64,000 nt of DNA from Rhodococcus sp. 14-2470-1b (GTDB lineage Bacteria > Actinomycetota > Actinomycetes > Mycobacteriales > Mycobacteriaceae): assembly GCF_002259415.1 (NCBI RefSeq), contig NZ_NPFY01000026.1, forward strand, positions 1 to 64,000, in the 5' to 3' direction. Within the stretch, counting starts at the first letter, position 1. Each line of letters starts with the position of its first letter. Under the pieces are notes generated by a model, which worked only from the letters and a program-made list of their open reading frames with translations, was not told the DNA's origin and did not search any database. A program made the translations under genes and the position numbers. Positions 19,774 through 28,249 of this stretch are shown here, piece after piece.

Positions 19774-20337
19774 GTGCGTACGTGGAGCAGGAAGAACACA
19801 CTCTCCGGTGTCAAGATTCGCTCCGAGATGGACCCGCGGGAGGCGACGGTTCTGCGGTCGCTCGTGGGATCTGTCGTCGGGCTGCTGGGTGATCGTGCGG
19901 CTGCTGCGCCGACCGACGAACTCGCTGCCCTGACCGGATTGCGTACCGGGCACAGCACCCCGCCGGAGGATGCGGCGCTGGCACGTCTGCTCCCGGACTT
20001 CCATCGGGACGACACCGACCCGTCCGGCTCGACCAATCTCAACAGTGCTCTGCGCGGCCTGCACGAGCCGGAGATCATCGACGAGAAGCTGCGCTCGAGC
20101 AACGTCATTCTCGACACTCTCCCCGCGTCGGGTGGAAAGATTCTTCTGACCCCGGAGCAAGCGGATGCGTGGTTGATGGGCCTCAACGACGTAAGGTTGG
20201 CGCTCGGAACCACACTGGGTATCGACGCGGACACCCCGGAGGTTCTCGACGAGGGCGATCCACGAGCTCCACACCTCGACGTCTACCACTGGTTGACCTG
20301 GATGCAGGATTCCCTGGTGCAGGTCCTCACCCCGTAG
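19774..20337 (+). CDS. DUF2017 protein (Rv1332-like)
   Basis: A 187-residue soluble helical protein. Features seen: IRSEMDPREATVLRSLVGSVVGLL near residue 10 and NDVRLALGTTLGID near residue 140, typical of DUF2017, which sits after clpS throughout mycolate actinobacteria. It has sometimes been called a transcriptional regulator without a recognisable DNA-binding motif here. The start is GTG at 19774. It ends 11 bp before the P1 peptidase gene. Confidence 0.88.
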   Translation: MRTWSRKNTLSGVKIRSEMDPREATVLRSLVGSVVGLLGDRAAAAPTDELAALTGLRTGHSTPPEDAALARLLPDFHRDDTDPSGSTNLNSALRGLHEPEIIDEKLRSSNVILDTLPASGGKILLTPEQADAWLMGLNDVRLALGTTLGIDADTPEVLDEGDPRAPHLDVYHWLTWMQDSLVQVLTP

Positions 20338-20348
20338 GAGCGCTCGGC

Positions 20349-21416
20349 GTGCCTGGTTCCCCCGGTCCTCGTGACTCTCTCACCGATGTCTCGGGACTGC
20401 TCGTCGGTCACCATCACGAACTCGATCCCGACGCCACTCTCGGAACGGGTGCGGCCACCGGCTGCACCGTCGTCCGAACCCTCGGTGGTGCCGTCGCCGC
20501 GGTCGACGTCCGCGGCGGCGGGCCAGGGACCAGGGAGACGGATCTCCTGGACCCGAGTCATTCCGTCCAACAAGTCAATTCGGTGCTCCTGACCGGTGGC
20601 AGTGCCTACGGTCTCGCCGCAGCGGACGGAGTGATGCGATGGCTGGAAGAACACGGCCACGGAATCTCGATGGGCACCCCCGATCAGGTGGTCCCCATCG
20701 TTCCGGCCGCCGTCATCTTCGATCTGCCCGTCGGTGACTGGTCGAGCAGGCCTACCGCCGATTTCGGGTACCGAGCGGCCGCAGCCGCGGCAACCGACTT
20801 CGAGACGGGGTCGGTCGGTGCAGGCGTCGGAGCGCGGGCCGGAGTGCTCAAAGGCGGCGTCGGTACCGCCAGCACCGTCATCGAGGGAGGGCCTGCCGAC
20901 GGAGTCACGGTGGCCGCGTTGATCGTCACCAACCCGGTCGGATCGGTGTTCGACCCACGCACCGGGCTGCCGTGGGGCGTCGGCTCGCTGGGACAGCAGG
21001 CCTTCCGTATGCGCAAACCCGACGTGCACGAGCTGTGGAACGCGAATGCGCTTGCACCGAAGGGGACCGCGTTGAACACCACCATCGGTGTCGTCGCGAC
21101 CGACGTCGAGTTGTCCGCCGGCTCCTGCAAGCGGGTTGCTGTCGCAGGCCACGACGGTTTGGCGAGGGCGATTCGTCCTGCCCATTCGCCTCTCGACGGC
21201 GACACGATCTTCGCGCTGTCCACGGGCACACGATCAGTCGTCACCGAATCGTCGCTGCCCACGGCGTTCAACCGGGATCTGCCGGTGCTCGACGCGGTGT
21301 CCTCGGTCGCGGCCGAGGTCGTCGAGCGGGCGATCGTGCGTGCGCTGCTCGACGCCACGTCGGTGGCGGGCATTCCCACCTACCGTCAGATCTTTCCGTC
21401 GGCATTCGAGTCCTGA
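20349..21416 (+). CDS. P1 (S58/DmpA) family self-processing peptidase
   Basis: A 355-residue N-terminal-nucleophile hydrolase related to DmpA aminopeptidases and Rv1333. The GTALNTTIGVVATD segment (around residue 240) contains the expected autocleavage point, with Thr as the new N-terminal nucleophile. LLTGGSAYGLAAADGVMRWLEE and GVGARAGVLKGGVG are family motifs. The start is GTG at 20349, 11 bp after the DUF2017 stop, so it is probably co-transcribed with clpS. Confidence 0.9.
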   Translation: MPGSPGPRDSLTDVSGLLVGHHHELDPDATLGTGAATGCTVVRTLGGAVAAVDVRGGGPGTRETDLLDPSHSVQQVNSVLLTGGSAYGLAAADGVMRWLEEHGHGISMGTPDQVVPIVPAAVIFDLPVGDWSSRPTADFGYRAAAAAATDFETGSVGAGVGARAGVLKGGVGTASTVIEGGPADGVTVAALIVTNPVGSVFDPRTGLPWGVGSLGQQAFRMRKPDVHELWNANALAPKGTALNTTIGVVATDVELSAGSCKRVAVAGHDGLARAIRPAHSPLDGDTIFALSTGTRSVVTESSLPTAFNRDLPVLDAVSSVAAEVVERAIVRALLDATSVAGIPTYRQIFPSAFES

Positions 21417-21466
21417 CCGGCGGTACGCTCGAAAAAGCGACATACCTCCCGCGAAAGGCGCCAGCG

Positions 21467-22096
21467 ATGAGCACGAACCCGTACCTGCCGGCTCCGACCC
21501 CGAAGCGCCCGTTGTGGCAGTCGGCGGCGATGTACACCGGTGGATTCGTACTGTTGCTGTGGGTGGTGGAAGTAGTCGACGTTCTGTCGGGCAGTCGTGT
21601 GGAGACCGCCGGGATCAACCCGCGCACCAGCGATGGTCTGTGGGGAGTTCTGTTCGCGCCTGTGCTGCACGACGACTGGGCGCATCTGATCGCCAACACG
21701 GTTCCGATCGCGGTGCTCGGCTTCCTCGTTCTGCTGTCCGGAATCGGCAGGGGACTGGCGGCGACGGGCGTGATCTGGGTGATCGCCGGCGTCGGGACAT
21801 GGTTGATCGGGGGCAGCAACTCCAATCACATCGGGGCATCCAGCCTGGTCTTCGGCTTCCTGGCCTACCTGCTCGTTCGCGGATTCTTCACCCGGAATCT
21901 GGGTCAGCTCGCGATCGGCGTCGTCGTGTTCGTTCTGTACGGCAGCGCTCTGTGGGGTGTTCTGCCCAGCACACCCGGTGTGTCCTGGCAGGGGCACCTG
22001 TTCGGGGCCGTCGGCGGAGTCGTCGCTGCATGGCTTCTGTCCGCGGACGCCCGCAACGCGCGCAAGCAGAGGTCGGTCGGCACTTCCCGTCAGTGA
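21467..22096 (+). CDS. rhomboid family intramembrane serine protease
   Basis: A 209-residue polytopic membrane protein with about six hydrophobic helices. The Ser-His dyad is visible: HIGASSLVFG (GxS nucleophile, about residue 126) and WQGHLFGAVGG (about residue 180). HDDWAHLIANTVP is the helix 2 His-rich signature. It corresponds to Rv1337. The start is ATG at 21467. In M. tuberculosis mec-cysO-cysM separate it from the P1 peptidase, but here only 50 bp do. Confidence 0.93.
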   Translation: MSTNPYLPAPTPKRPLWQSAAMYTGGFVLLLWVVEVVDVLSGSRVETAGINPRTSDGLWGVLFAPVLHDDWAHLIANTVPIAVLGFLVLLSGIGRGLAATGVIWVIAGVGTWLIGGSNSNHIGASSLVFGFLAYLLVRGFFTRNLGQLAIGVVVFVLYGSALWGVLPSTPGVSWQGHLFGAVGGVVAAWLLSADARNARKQRSVGTSRQ

Positions 22097-22182
22097 ACTC
22101 CGACAACTGTGACCGACGACCTTTCCGGTCTCGTCAGTGAAAACCGCCGATGCGTTTCTGCCACGGGCGCCGACGTGGCAGC

Positions 22183-22950
22183 ATGACAATCATGCGTATT
22201 ACCGTGCTGGGATGTTCGGGCAGTGTGTCCGGACCCGATTCCCCCGCGTCGGGTTACCTCCTCGATGAACCGGACACGTCGCCCGTCGTCCTGGACTTCG
22301 GCCCCGGCGTACTCGGCGCATTGCAGCGGTACGCAGACCCGGGCGACGTCAGCGTGTTTCTGTCGCACCTGCATGCCGACCACTGCCTCGACGTACCCGG
22401 TTTGCTGGTGTGGAGGCGCTATCACCCCAACCCGCCCGAGGGGCGCGCTGTCGTCTACGGACCCAAGGACACAGCGTTCCGTCTGGGGGTCGCCTCTGCC
22501 GAATGCGGAGGACAGATCGACGACATGTCCGACACCCTCGACCTCCGCCGCTGGGCCGACGGGCGCACCATTCGTCACGGGCAACTGTCGGTGACGACCC
22601 GGCTGGTCTACCACCCGCCGGAGTCCTACGGAATGCGCATCACCACCGGCGCGGGCAAGATCTTCGCGTACACCGGAGACACCGGAATGTGTCAGGCAGT
22701 GCGCGACATCGCTCAGGGCGCGGATGTGCTGTTGTCGGAGGCATCGTGGACGCACAGCCCGGACCGTCCGGTCGGAGTTCACCTTTCGGGAACCGAGGCA
22801 GGCCAACTCGCCCGCGAGGCAGGCGTCGGCGAACTGCTGTTGACTCACATCCCACCCTGGACGTCTCGCGAAGACGTGATCGCCGAGGCGAAAGCCGAAT
22901 TCAGCGGGCCCGTGCATGCCGTCTCACCGGGAGATGTATTCACCGTTTGA
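22183..22950 (+). CDS. metallo-beta-lactamase-fold cyclic nucleotide phosphodiesterase (Rv1339-like)
   Basis: A 255-residue MBL-fold protein. The metal motif SHLHADHCLDVPGL (HxHxDH), the YTGDTG motif and the C-terminal LLTHIPPWTS histidine are intact, and similarity to M. tuberculosis Rv1339 is high throughout. Rv1339 is an atypical class II cAMP phosphodiesterase, so this protein probably lowers cAMP. The start is ATG at 22183, with ATG at 22192 as alternative. The murI gene that lies upstream of Rv1339 in M. tuberculosis is absent. Confidence 0.92.
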   Translation: MTIMRITVLGCSGSVSGPDSPASGYLLDEPDTSPVVLDFGPGVLGALQRYADPGDVSVFLSHLHADHCLDVPGLLVWRRYHPNPPEGRAVVYGPKDTAFRLGVASAECGGQIDDMSDTLDLRRWADGRTIRHGQLSVTTRLVYHPPESYGMRITTGAGKIFAYTGDTGMCQAVRDIAQGADVLLSEASWTHSPDRPVGVHLSGTEAGQLAREAGVGELLLTHIPPWTSREDVIAEAKAEFSGPVHAVSPGDVFTV

Positions 22951-22979
22951 CGCGCTTCTCAGGCTGATCGGTTATGCCG

Positions 22980-23002
22980 GGAGTGGAGCCTGCGGAATGA
23001 CC
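22980..23002. repeat. 23-bp repeat, copy 2 (upstream of rph)
   Basis: Identical to the 23-bp sequence at 6398-6420. Here it ends 16 bp before the rph start. A TAGTCT -10-like hexamer lies at 23007-23012, so the repeat covers the -35 zone and could be part of the rph promoter. Confidence 0.75.
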
Positions 23003-23018
23003 CAACTAGTCTGGCTGT

Positions 23019-23807
23019 GTGTCGAGACGAGAAGACGGAAGAGCTGACGACGAGCTTCGTACCATCAAGATCACGCGGGGGTTCACGAGCAATCCTGCGG
23101 GTTCGGTGCTGGTGGAGTTCGGTAACACGCGGGTGATGTGTACGGCCAGTGTCGAGGAAGGTGTTCCGCGCTGGCGCAAGGGCTCCGGGCTCGGGTGGTT
23201 GACGGCGGAGTACGCGATGCTTCCGGCTGCGACGCACACTCGCAGTGGCCGTGAGTCCGTGAAGGGCAAGGTCGGCGGTCGGACCCAGGAGATTTCTCGG
23301 CTGGTCGGTCGGTCGTTGCGCGCGTGCATCGATCTTGCCGCGATCGGCGAGAACACCATTGCCTTGGATTGCGATGTGCTTCAGGCGGACGGTGGCACGA
23401 GAACCGCGGCGATCACGGGCGCGTTCGTGGCGTTGTCGGATGCGGTCACCTACTTGCGTGCTGCGGGGCGTCTGGCTGATCCGCAGCCCATTTCGTGTGC
23501 GATCGCAGCGGTCAGCGTCGGCGTCGTCGACGGCCGGGTTCGGCTCGATCTGCCGTACGAGGAGGATTCGCGTGCCGAGGTCGACATGAACGTCGTCGCC
23601 ACCGATACGGGGACGTTGGTGGAGATTCAGGGGACGGGCGAGGGTGCAACGTTCCCTCGTTCGACGCTGGACAAGTTGTTGGATTCGGCGTTGGACGGCA
23701 TCGAGAAGTTGTTCGAAGTGCAGAAGGCCGCGCTCGCCGAACCGTACCCGGGTGAGCTGCCGGAGCCCGCCGTCACCGACGCGCCGAAGAAGAAGTTCGG
23801 TGGCTGA
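23019..23807 (+). CDS. rph: ribonuclease PH
   Basis: A 262-residue phosphorolytic 3'-5' exoribonuclease for tRNA 3' end maturation. Conserved blocks: [85 protein letters not shown]. The start is GTG at 23019. A -10-like TAGTCT 6 nt before it suggests a leaderless or very short leader. The last 8 bases overlap the next gene. Confidence 0.97.
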   Translation: MSRREDGRADDELRTIKITRGFTSNPAGSVLVEFGNTRVMCTASVEEGVPRWRKGSGLGWLTAEYAMLPAATHTRSGRESVKGKVGGRTQEISRLVGRSLRACIDLAAIGENTIALDCDVLQADGGTRTAAITGAFVALSDAVTYLRAAGRLADPQPISCAIAAVSVGVVDGRVRLDLPYEEDSRAEVDMNVVATDTGTLVEIQGTGEGATFPRSTLDKLLDSALDGIEKLFEVQKAALAEPYPGELPEPAVTDAPKKKFGG

Positions 23808-24411
23808 GTCGACACTGCTGGTCGCCAGCCGCAACGCGAAGAAGCTGCGCGAGCTGCGTCGGGTACTCGATGCGGCAGGCGTCTCGGGGGTCGAGTTGGT
23901 CGGTCTGGACGAGGTACCGGAGTTTCCGGAGGCACCCGAGACCGGCGCAACCTTCGAGGAGAATGCGCTTGCCAAAGCGCGGGACGGCGCTGCGGCAACG
24001 GGATTGCCTTGTGTCGCAGACGATTCGGGTATCGAGGTCGATGCGTTGAACGGGATGCCGGGCGTTCTGTCGGCGCGATGGTCGGGTGTGCACGGTCAGG
24101 ACGACGCCAACACCGCGTTGTTGCTCGCGCAGCTTGCCGACGTTCCCGACGAACGCAGGGGAGCGGGCTTCGTGTCGGCGTGCGCTCTTGTCGTTCCTGG
24201 CGGTTCCGAGTCCGTCGTCCGGGGTGAGTGGCGTGGTCTGATCGCACGAAGTCCGCTGGGGGAGAACGGTTTCGGTTACGATCCCGTGTTCGTGCCGGAG
24301 GGTGACGGCCGCTCGGCAGCCGAACTGAGTCCGGAGGAGAAGGATGCGGCATCGCATCGCGGGCGGGCTCTGGCTTTGTTGATTCCGGCACTACAGCAGC
24401 TCGGCTCGTAG
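23800..24411 (+). CDS. rdgB: XTP/dITP diphosphatase (HAM1/RdgB family)
   Basis: A 203-residue house-cleaning NTP pyrophosphatase that removes dITP and XTP from the nucleotide pool. Family motifs: [17 protein letters not shown] at the N-terminus, [34 protein letters not shown] in the centre, and [20 protein letters not shown]. The start is GTG at 23800, giving an 8-nt overlap with rph and [15 protein letters not shown], the expected N-terminus. rph-rdgB order is the same as in mycobacteria (Rv1340-Rv1341). Confidence 0.95.
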   Translation: MAESTLLVASRNAKKLRELRRVLDAAGVSGVELVGLDEVPEFPEAPETGATFEENALAKARDGAAATGLPCVADDSGIEVDALNGMPGVLSARWSGVHGQDDANTALLLAQLADVPDERRGAGFVSACALVVPGGSESVVRGEWRGLIARSPLGENGFGYDPVFVPEGDGRSAAELSPEEKDAASHRGRALALLIPALQQLGS

Positions 24412-24418
24412 GACACTG

Positions 24419-25270
24419 ATGGCCGTGAAGCGCACGGTCGTGACTGTCTTGATGTCGGTTGCTGCGCTGTGCGTGGCCTCGTCGGGCGGCGCCGCGTCTG
24501 CGGCGCCGTCCGACTCGTTCTCCGAGGCGTTGCAGTTCTCGGTGGTTCATCCGGAGGCGTCGCTGCCCGCGGTCAACGATTTCTCGTGCGTCCCGTCGTC
24601 GTCGCATCCGGAACCGGTGGTGCTGGTCCACGGCTTCCTGGAGAACTCGTTCGCCAACTGGGCGTCCCTTGCGCCACGTCTCGTCGCGGACGGATACTGT
24701 GTGTTCGCGTTGAACTACGGTGCGCGAGAGGGCATTCCCATCGGCGGGTTCGACTCGATCCAGGACAGTGCCGTGGAACTCTCCGCGTTCGTGGACGAGG
24801 TCCTGGCCGCCACCGGTGCGCAGAAAGTCGCGATCGTCGGACACTCCAAAGGCGGAACGGTTCCGCGGTACTACGTGCGTTTCCTCGGCGGGGCAGAGCG
24901 CACGTCGAAGATCGTCGCGCTGTCCCCGCCCAATCGGGAATCGACTCCGCGGAACGACGACATCTCCGGTGGTTCCGGTCAGGTGGGCATTCCGGCATTC
25001 GGCCCACCGGTCGACGACGCCCTCGCGCGGATCAACACCCCGAGCGACACCGTGCCGGGAGTGGAGTACACCGTCGTCGTGACTCGATACGACCAGGTCG
25101 TTCCTTATGCGGCGTCATTGCTGCAGGGCGAAGGCGCCCGCAACGTGGTACTGCAGGACCTGTGTCCGGCCAACGTCGTCGAGCACACGGGAATCTCGTA
25201 CGACCCGGTGGCGCAGCAGGTGGTTCTGGGCGCGCTTGCCGGTACCGATCCGCGAAGAGTGACGTGCTGA
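24419..25270 (+). CDS. secreted lipase (alpha/beta hydrolase, class 2 lipase type)
   Basis: A 283-residue exported esterase/lipase. A signal peptide (about residues 1-28, ending near SAA) precedes the fold. LVHGFLENSFANWASLAP forms the oxyanion region and GHSKGG (Ser about residue 143) is the nucleophile elbow; Asp and His candidates follow (VTRYDQVVPY; EHTGISYDP). Several Cys suit disulfides outside the cell. The start is ATG at 24419, 7 bp after the rdgB stop, so it may share that transcript. Confidence 0.9.
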   Translation: MAVKRTVVTVLMSVAALCVASSGGAASAAPSDSFSEALQFSVVHPEASLPAVNDFSCVPSSSHPEPVVLVHGFLENSFANWASLAPRLVADGYCVFALNYGAREGIPIGGFDSIQDSAVELSAFVDEVLAATGAQKVAIVGHSKGGTVPRYYVRFLGGAERTSKIVALSPPNRESTPRNDDISGGSGQVGIPAFGPPVDDALARINTPSDTVPGVEYTVVVTRYDQVVPYAASLLQGEGARNVVLQDLCPANVVEHTGISYDPVAQQVVLGALAGTDPRRVTC

Positions 25271-25273
25271 AAA

Positions 25274-25621
25274 TCAGATGGCGAAAGTCGTCTTGACCTG
25301 CTTCGTCCTGATGTGCTCGACGTAGAAGGACAGGAACGGGATGGTGCCGGCGAGCAGAGTGCCGATGGTCCGGCCTGCCGGCCAGCGAACCTTGATGGCC
25401 AGGTCGACCGTGAGGATCAGGTAGATCAGATACACCCAGCCGTGCACGACTGCGATCCAGCTGGGCACGTTCTCGACCTTGAAGATGTACTTGGCGACCA
25501 TTTCTCCGGTGAGTACCAGCAACCAGATGCCGGTGACGTACGCCAGTACGCGGTAGCGCAGCAGAGCCGACGCGATCTTCTTCTTGTCGGCGGTAACGGG
25601 CTTCGGTGCTGCCTGGCTCAC
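25274..25621 (-). CDS. DUF3817 integral membrane protein (Rv1342c-like)
   Basis: A 115-residue membrane protein with about three helices (roughly residues 22-42, 52-72, 78-98). ALLRYRVLAYVTGIWLLVL...VVHGWVYLIYLILTVDLA is typical of DUF3817. It is paralogous to the protein at 6033-6398. The start is GTG at 25621 with AGGAG 11-15 nt upstream; the longer in-frame extension would overlap the lprD-like gene and is low-complexity. Its stop lies 3 bp from the convergent lipase gene. Confidence 0.87.
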   Translation of the reverse strand: MSQAAPKPVTADKKKIASALLRYRVLAYVTGIWLLVLTGEMVAKYIFKVENVPSWIAVVHGWVYLIYLILTVDLAIKVRWPAGRTIGTLLAGTIPFLSFYVEHIRTKQVKTTFAI

Positions 25622-25640
25622 AGTCGTCGTGCTCCTGTCT

Positions 25641-26030
25641 TCACTCGCGGGAGCGGTCCAGCTCGGCGAGATAGGTGTTGTATTCGAGAAGTTGCCGAGC
25701 CTCGACGTCGTCGATGTCATCCTCGGTGTAGGTGGGGCGCTGGGGGAGTAGGTCCGCGGGTATCTCGCGAACGACGTCCTCGGTGGGTCCCACGCGGTCC
25801 TCGTCCTCGGCGGCCTCTGCATCGCCTTCGAGCTGGACGAACTTGCGGTAGGCGTAGATCACGAACGCTGCGAACAAGGGCCACTGGAACGCATAGCCGA
25901 GGTTCTGGCCGTCACCACCGACGGATTCGAAGCGTTCCCACTGCCACCATCCGAGGGCCAGGCACGCGACCGCTGACACGAGGACCAGCGCTATGAGCGC
26001 CGGTCGATGGTGAGAGCGAGATTTTGCCAC
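25641..26030 (-). CDS. LprD-like membrane protein
   Basis: A 129-residue protein. ALGWWQWERFESVGGDGQNLGYAFQWPLFAAFVIYAYRKFV and the C-terminal ADLLPQRPTY...YNTYLAELDR match M. tuberculosis LprD (Rv1343c) along most of the length. Two hydrophobic helices (about residues 10-28 and 47-63) flank the motif. A possible lipobox Cys lies at residue 23 (SAVAC), but helix 1 may simply be an anchor. The start is ATG at 26030; it precedes the DUF3817 gene by 19 bp on the same strand. Confidence 0.85.
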   Translation of the reverse strand: MAKSRSHHRPALIALVLVSAVACLALGWWQWERFESVGGDGQNLGYAFQWPLFAAFVIYAYRKFVQLEGDAEAAEDEDRVGPTEDVVREIPADLLPQRPTYTEDDIDDVEARQLLEYNTYLAELDRSRE

Positions 26031-26097
26031 ACCACGACGTTACCCGAGGCTCTACTACTGGAGGTAGTTAGGGATCTGCTGATCGACCGGGAGATGT

Positions 26098-26182
<85 letters not shown>

Positions 26183-26303
26183 GAGTGCTCGGCAAGTCTA
26201 CAACGCGGTGGTTGGGGTACCCGCAAGCGCATGACCGCGCCATTCATGCCGTCTGGGCGCTCCGATGGCGCACTCATGCGATCGAGGGCCGGGAAACCAG
26301 GGC

Positions 26304-26314
26304 GTACAGCGTAC
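26304..26314. promoter_or_regulatory. possible autoregulatory operator of TetR gene
   Basis: GTACAGCGTAC, a pair of GTAC half-sites with a 3-bp spacer, lies 10 bp before the start of the TetR-family gene. TetR proteins with this architecture often bind such sites in their own promoter. This is an inference from position and symmetry. Confidence 0.35.
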
Positions 26315-26324
26315 TGTTCGACGG

Positions 26325-27083
26325 GTGGCCGGAAAGAACGAGTCGGGGTTCGATCCCGCACGCACACTCGGCCTGCTGTGGCGGGTGGGCGAAAAGAAGA
26401 GCAGGACAGGCCTGACGATCGACTCGATCGTCGACGCAGCGGTCTCGATCGCCGATTCCGAGAGCCTCGACGCGGTGTCGATGCGGAGGATCGCGGATCG
26501 GCTCGGTGTCGGGACGATGTCGCTGTACACCCACGTCCCCGGTCGAGATGACCTGGTGGAGCTGATGATCGACCAGGCACAGAAGGGCCTGTACTCGACT
26601 CTCGACGAGGCTGCGTCATCAGGGGATTGGCGCTCCGGGCTGCGGTTCGTTGCCGAGCGGAACTGGAAGCTGATTCGGCGGCATCGGTGGATGCTCGATG
26701 CTCAGGGTGGTCGGGCAGTATTGGGCCCCAACGTCAGTGACAAGTACGAGGCCGAGCTTCGGGTGCTCGACGGTATCGGTCTCACGGACGTGCAGATGGA
26801 CTCGGTGCTGACGTTGGTGCTCGATCATGTTGCGGGTAGCGCACGGGCGCTCGCTCAGGTCGACCGTGTGCGCGAGGACTCCGGGATGACGGACGAACAG
26901 TGGTGGTCTGCGACTGCTCCGGTTCTGGAATCGGTGATGGATCCATCCCGATACGCGGTGTCGTCGCGGGTCGGGACCGCCGCAGCGACGCATTACGAGG
27001 CTGCGAGCGATCCCGTCCACGAGTACCGTTTCGGTGTCGAGAGAATTCTCGACGGTGTGGCCGTGCTGATCGAAAATGGTTAG
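26325..27083 (+). CDS. TetR family transcriptional regulator
   Basis: A 252-residue regulator. After a 35-residue lead comes the HTH (LTIDSIVDAAVSIADSESLDAVSMRRIADRLGVGTMSLYTHVPGRDDL), then an all-helical ligand domain with a long C-terminal part, as in the TetR_C_33 subgroup. The start is GTG at 26325. Its last 4 bases overlap the stop of the convergent gene at 27080. The ligand and targets cannot be read from the sequence. Confidence 0.88.
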   Translation: MAGKNESGFDPARTLGLLWRVGEKKSRTGLTIDSIVDAAVSIADSESLDAVSMRRIADRLGVGTMSLYTHVPGRDDLVELMIDQAQKGLYSTLDEAASSGDWRSGLRFVAERNWKLIRRHRWMLDAQGGRAVLGPNVSDKYEAELRVLDGIGLTDVQMDSVLTLVLDHVAGSARALAQVDRVREDSGMTDEQWWSATAPVLESVMDPSRYAVSSRVGTAAATHYEAASDPVHEYRFGVERILDGVAVLIENG

Positions 27084-27829
27084 ACAGCAGTCTTTTTCGA
27101 CGACGAAGCGCGACGGAGTTCACGCCAGAGGGCGTGTCGGAGTGTCTGTGAATCCGTACCGAGTTCTTCGGCGGCGCATGTCGTCAACTCGAGCATTCCG
27201 CACTCGTCGACCTGTTCGCCGATGGCATTCGACACGAACTGCACGAGCAGCGAGTCCTCGGAGTCTCGAACGCCGACGAGGTACACCAGGCTCCGCCAGG
27301 TCTTGAAGCCTATGCCGGTGACGGACGTGAAAGCGTCGGCCTGGGCCAGGTGCCGGTGGCCGTCGTCGTCCGCGCCCACGAGGTCCTTCGAACCGGTGAC
27401 TCCGACCCCGATCAGAGTTGCGGCGGCCTTCGCGGCAGCCTCCGCCTTGGTGGTCGAGTTTCCGGCCACGCGCTGCCGGTTGCCGAGCAGCTCGTCCAGT
27501 TCGTCGACTCTGTCGACGAACGACGCGAGGAACGAGAGATCGTCGAGCGGGCCGTCGCCTCGGTGCGTACGCCACCGAGCGATGACGCGACGGACTCCGC
27601 TGCCCTCTCCGCCGTAACTCGCCCGGGCTGCGAACACGGCGTCGAGCAAAGCGGCCTCGATTTCACCCTCCCAGCCCGGGAACCAGAACGGCGACGCATC
27701 CCGGTGCATCGTCGTGCCGATGGCGGCGACGAGGGCAGTGACTTCTTCTCGGTGTTCGCCGAGTGCTTCCCGCGCGACAGGGCTGTCGGCGGTGCCGCGT
27801 GAATGGATATGTGTAACTGGTGAATACAT
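27080..27829 (-). CDS. unrecognised protein with HhH-like segment
   Basis: A 249-residue soluble protein I do not recognise. Around residue 175 the sequence FTSVTGIGFKTWRSLVYLVG looks like a helix-hairpin-helix DNA-contact motif, preceded by an Ala-rich helical region with VGVTGSKDLVGAD. No catalytic residues of HhH glycosylases are apparent. The start is ATG at 27829 because a GGGGGG ribosome site lies just upstream; an in-frame GTG 17 codons earlier (27880) lacks one. The promoter faces the fas upstream region. Confidence 0.6.
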   Translation of the reverse strand: MYSPVTHIHSRGTADSPVAREALGEHREEVTALVAAIGTTMHRDASPFWFPGWEGEIEAALLDAVFAARASYGGEGSGVRRVIARWRTHRGDGPLDDLSFLASFVDRVDELDELLGNRQRVAGNSTTKAEAAAKAAATLIGVGVTGSKDLVGADDDGHRHLAQADAFTSVTGIGFKTWRSLVYLVGVRDSEDSLLVQFVSNAIGEQVDECGMLELTTCAAEELGTDSQTLRHALWRELRRASSSKKTAV

Positions 27830-27937
27830 GAACCCCCCTGTTGGTTGCGTGGCGGGGAAGGTACATGGCGGCTCCGACAATTTCGGATGCAGCGAGGCGT
27901 GTGCCCAGGCTCACATAACGGAATGATAACGATTGAT

Positions 27938-27953
27938 ATGAGGATTTCCTCAT
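27938..27953. promoter_or_regulatory. palindromic box 1 upstream of fas
   Basis: ATGAGGATTTCCTCAT has 7-bp arms around a TT centre. The same 14-bp core recurs at 28079-28092. Position upstream of fas makes a regulator site likely. FasR is the known activator of fas in mycobacteria, but whether this is its site cannot be told here. Confidence 0.6.
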
Positions 27954-28078
27954 GTTTTCTCGGTGCATATCGGCGCGCTGCCTGCACCGATGTTTGTTAC
28001 TCGCGAGTTGGGCGATCGGTATGAAAACTGCAGTTCAGCTGCTTACTGGCGGGTAGCAGTAGGACGTCATACGAAACG

Positions 28079-28092
28079 TGAGGATTTCCTCA
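28079..28092. promoter_or_regulatory. palindromic box 2 upstream of fas
   Basis: TGAGGATTTCCTCA, identical to the core of box 1 and followed by TG in both, lies 158 bp before the chosen fas start. The two boxes are spaced by close to 140 bp, compatible with looping or with control of two promoters. Confidence 0.6.
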
Positions 28093-28249
28093 TGATTTTG
28101 TGTCAACCTTGTTCTCACGCGGATAGAGCCACGTCGAAAGCCAACGACGGATGCGCTCCTCGATTCCGCTCCTACGGCACCGACGACGAATGCCAACGAA
28201 CGAAGCAGCCCTGGCCCCCCGGAGTTGCTCACGAGAGGAATCAGAGCAC

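Larger units (their letters stand above)
27830..28249. other. fas upstream control region, no gene seen
   Basis: About 420 bp of comparatively AT-rich sequence separates the divergent genes at 27829 (minus strand) and 28250 (fas). It holds two near-identical palindromic boxes (27938-27953 and 28079-28092) about 140 bp apart. An alternative in-frame ATG for fas lies at 28190. Confidence 0.7.
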
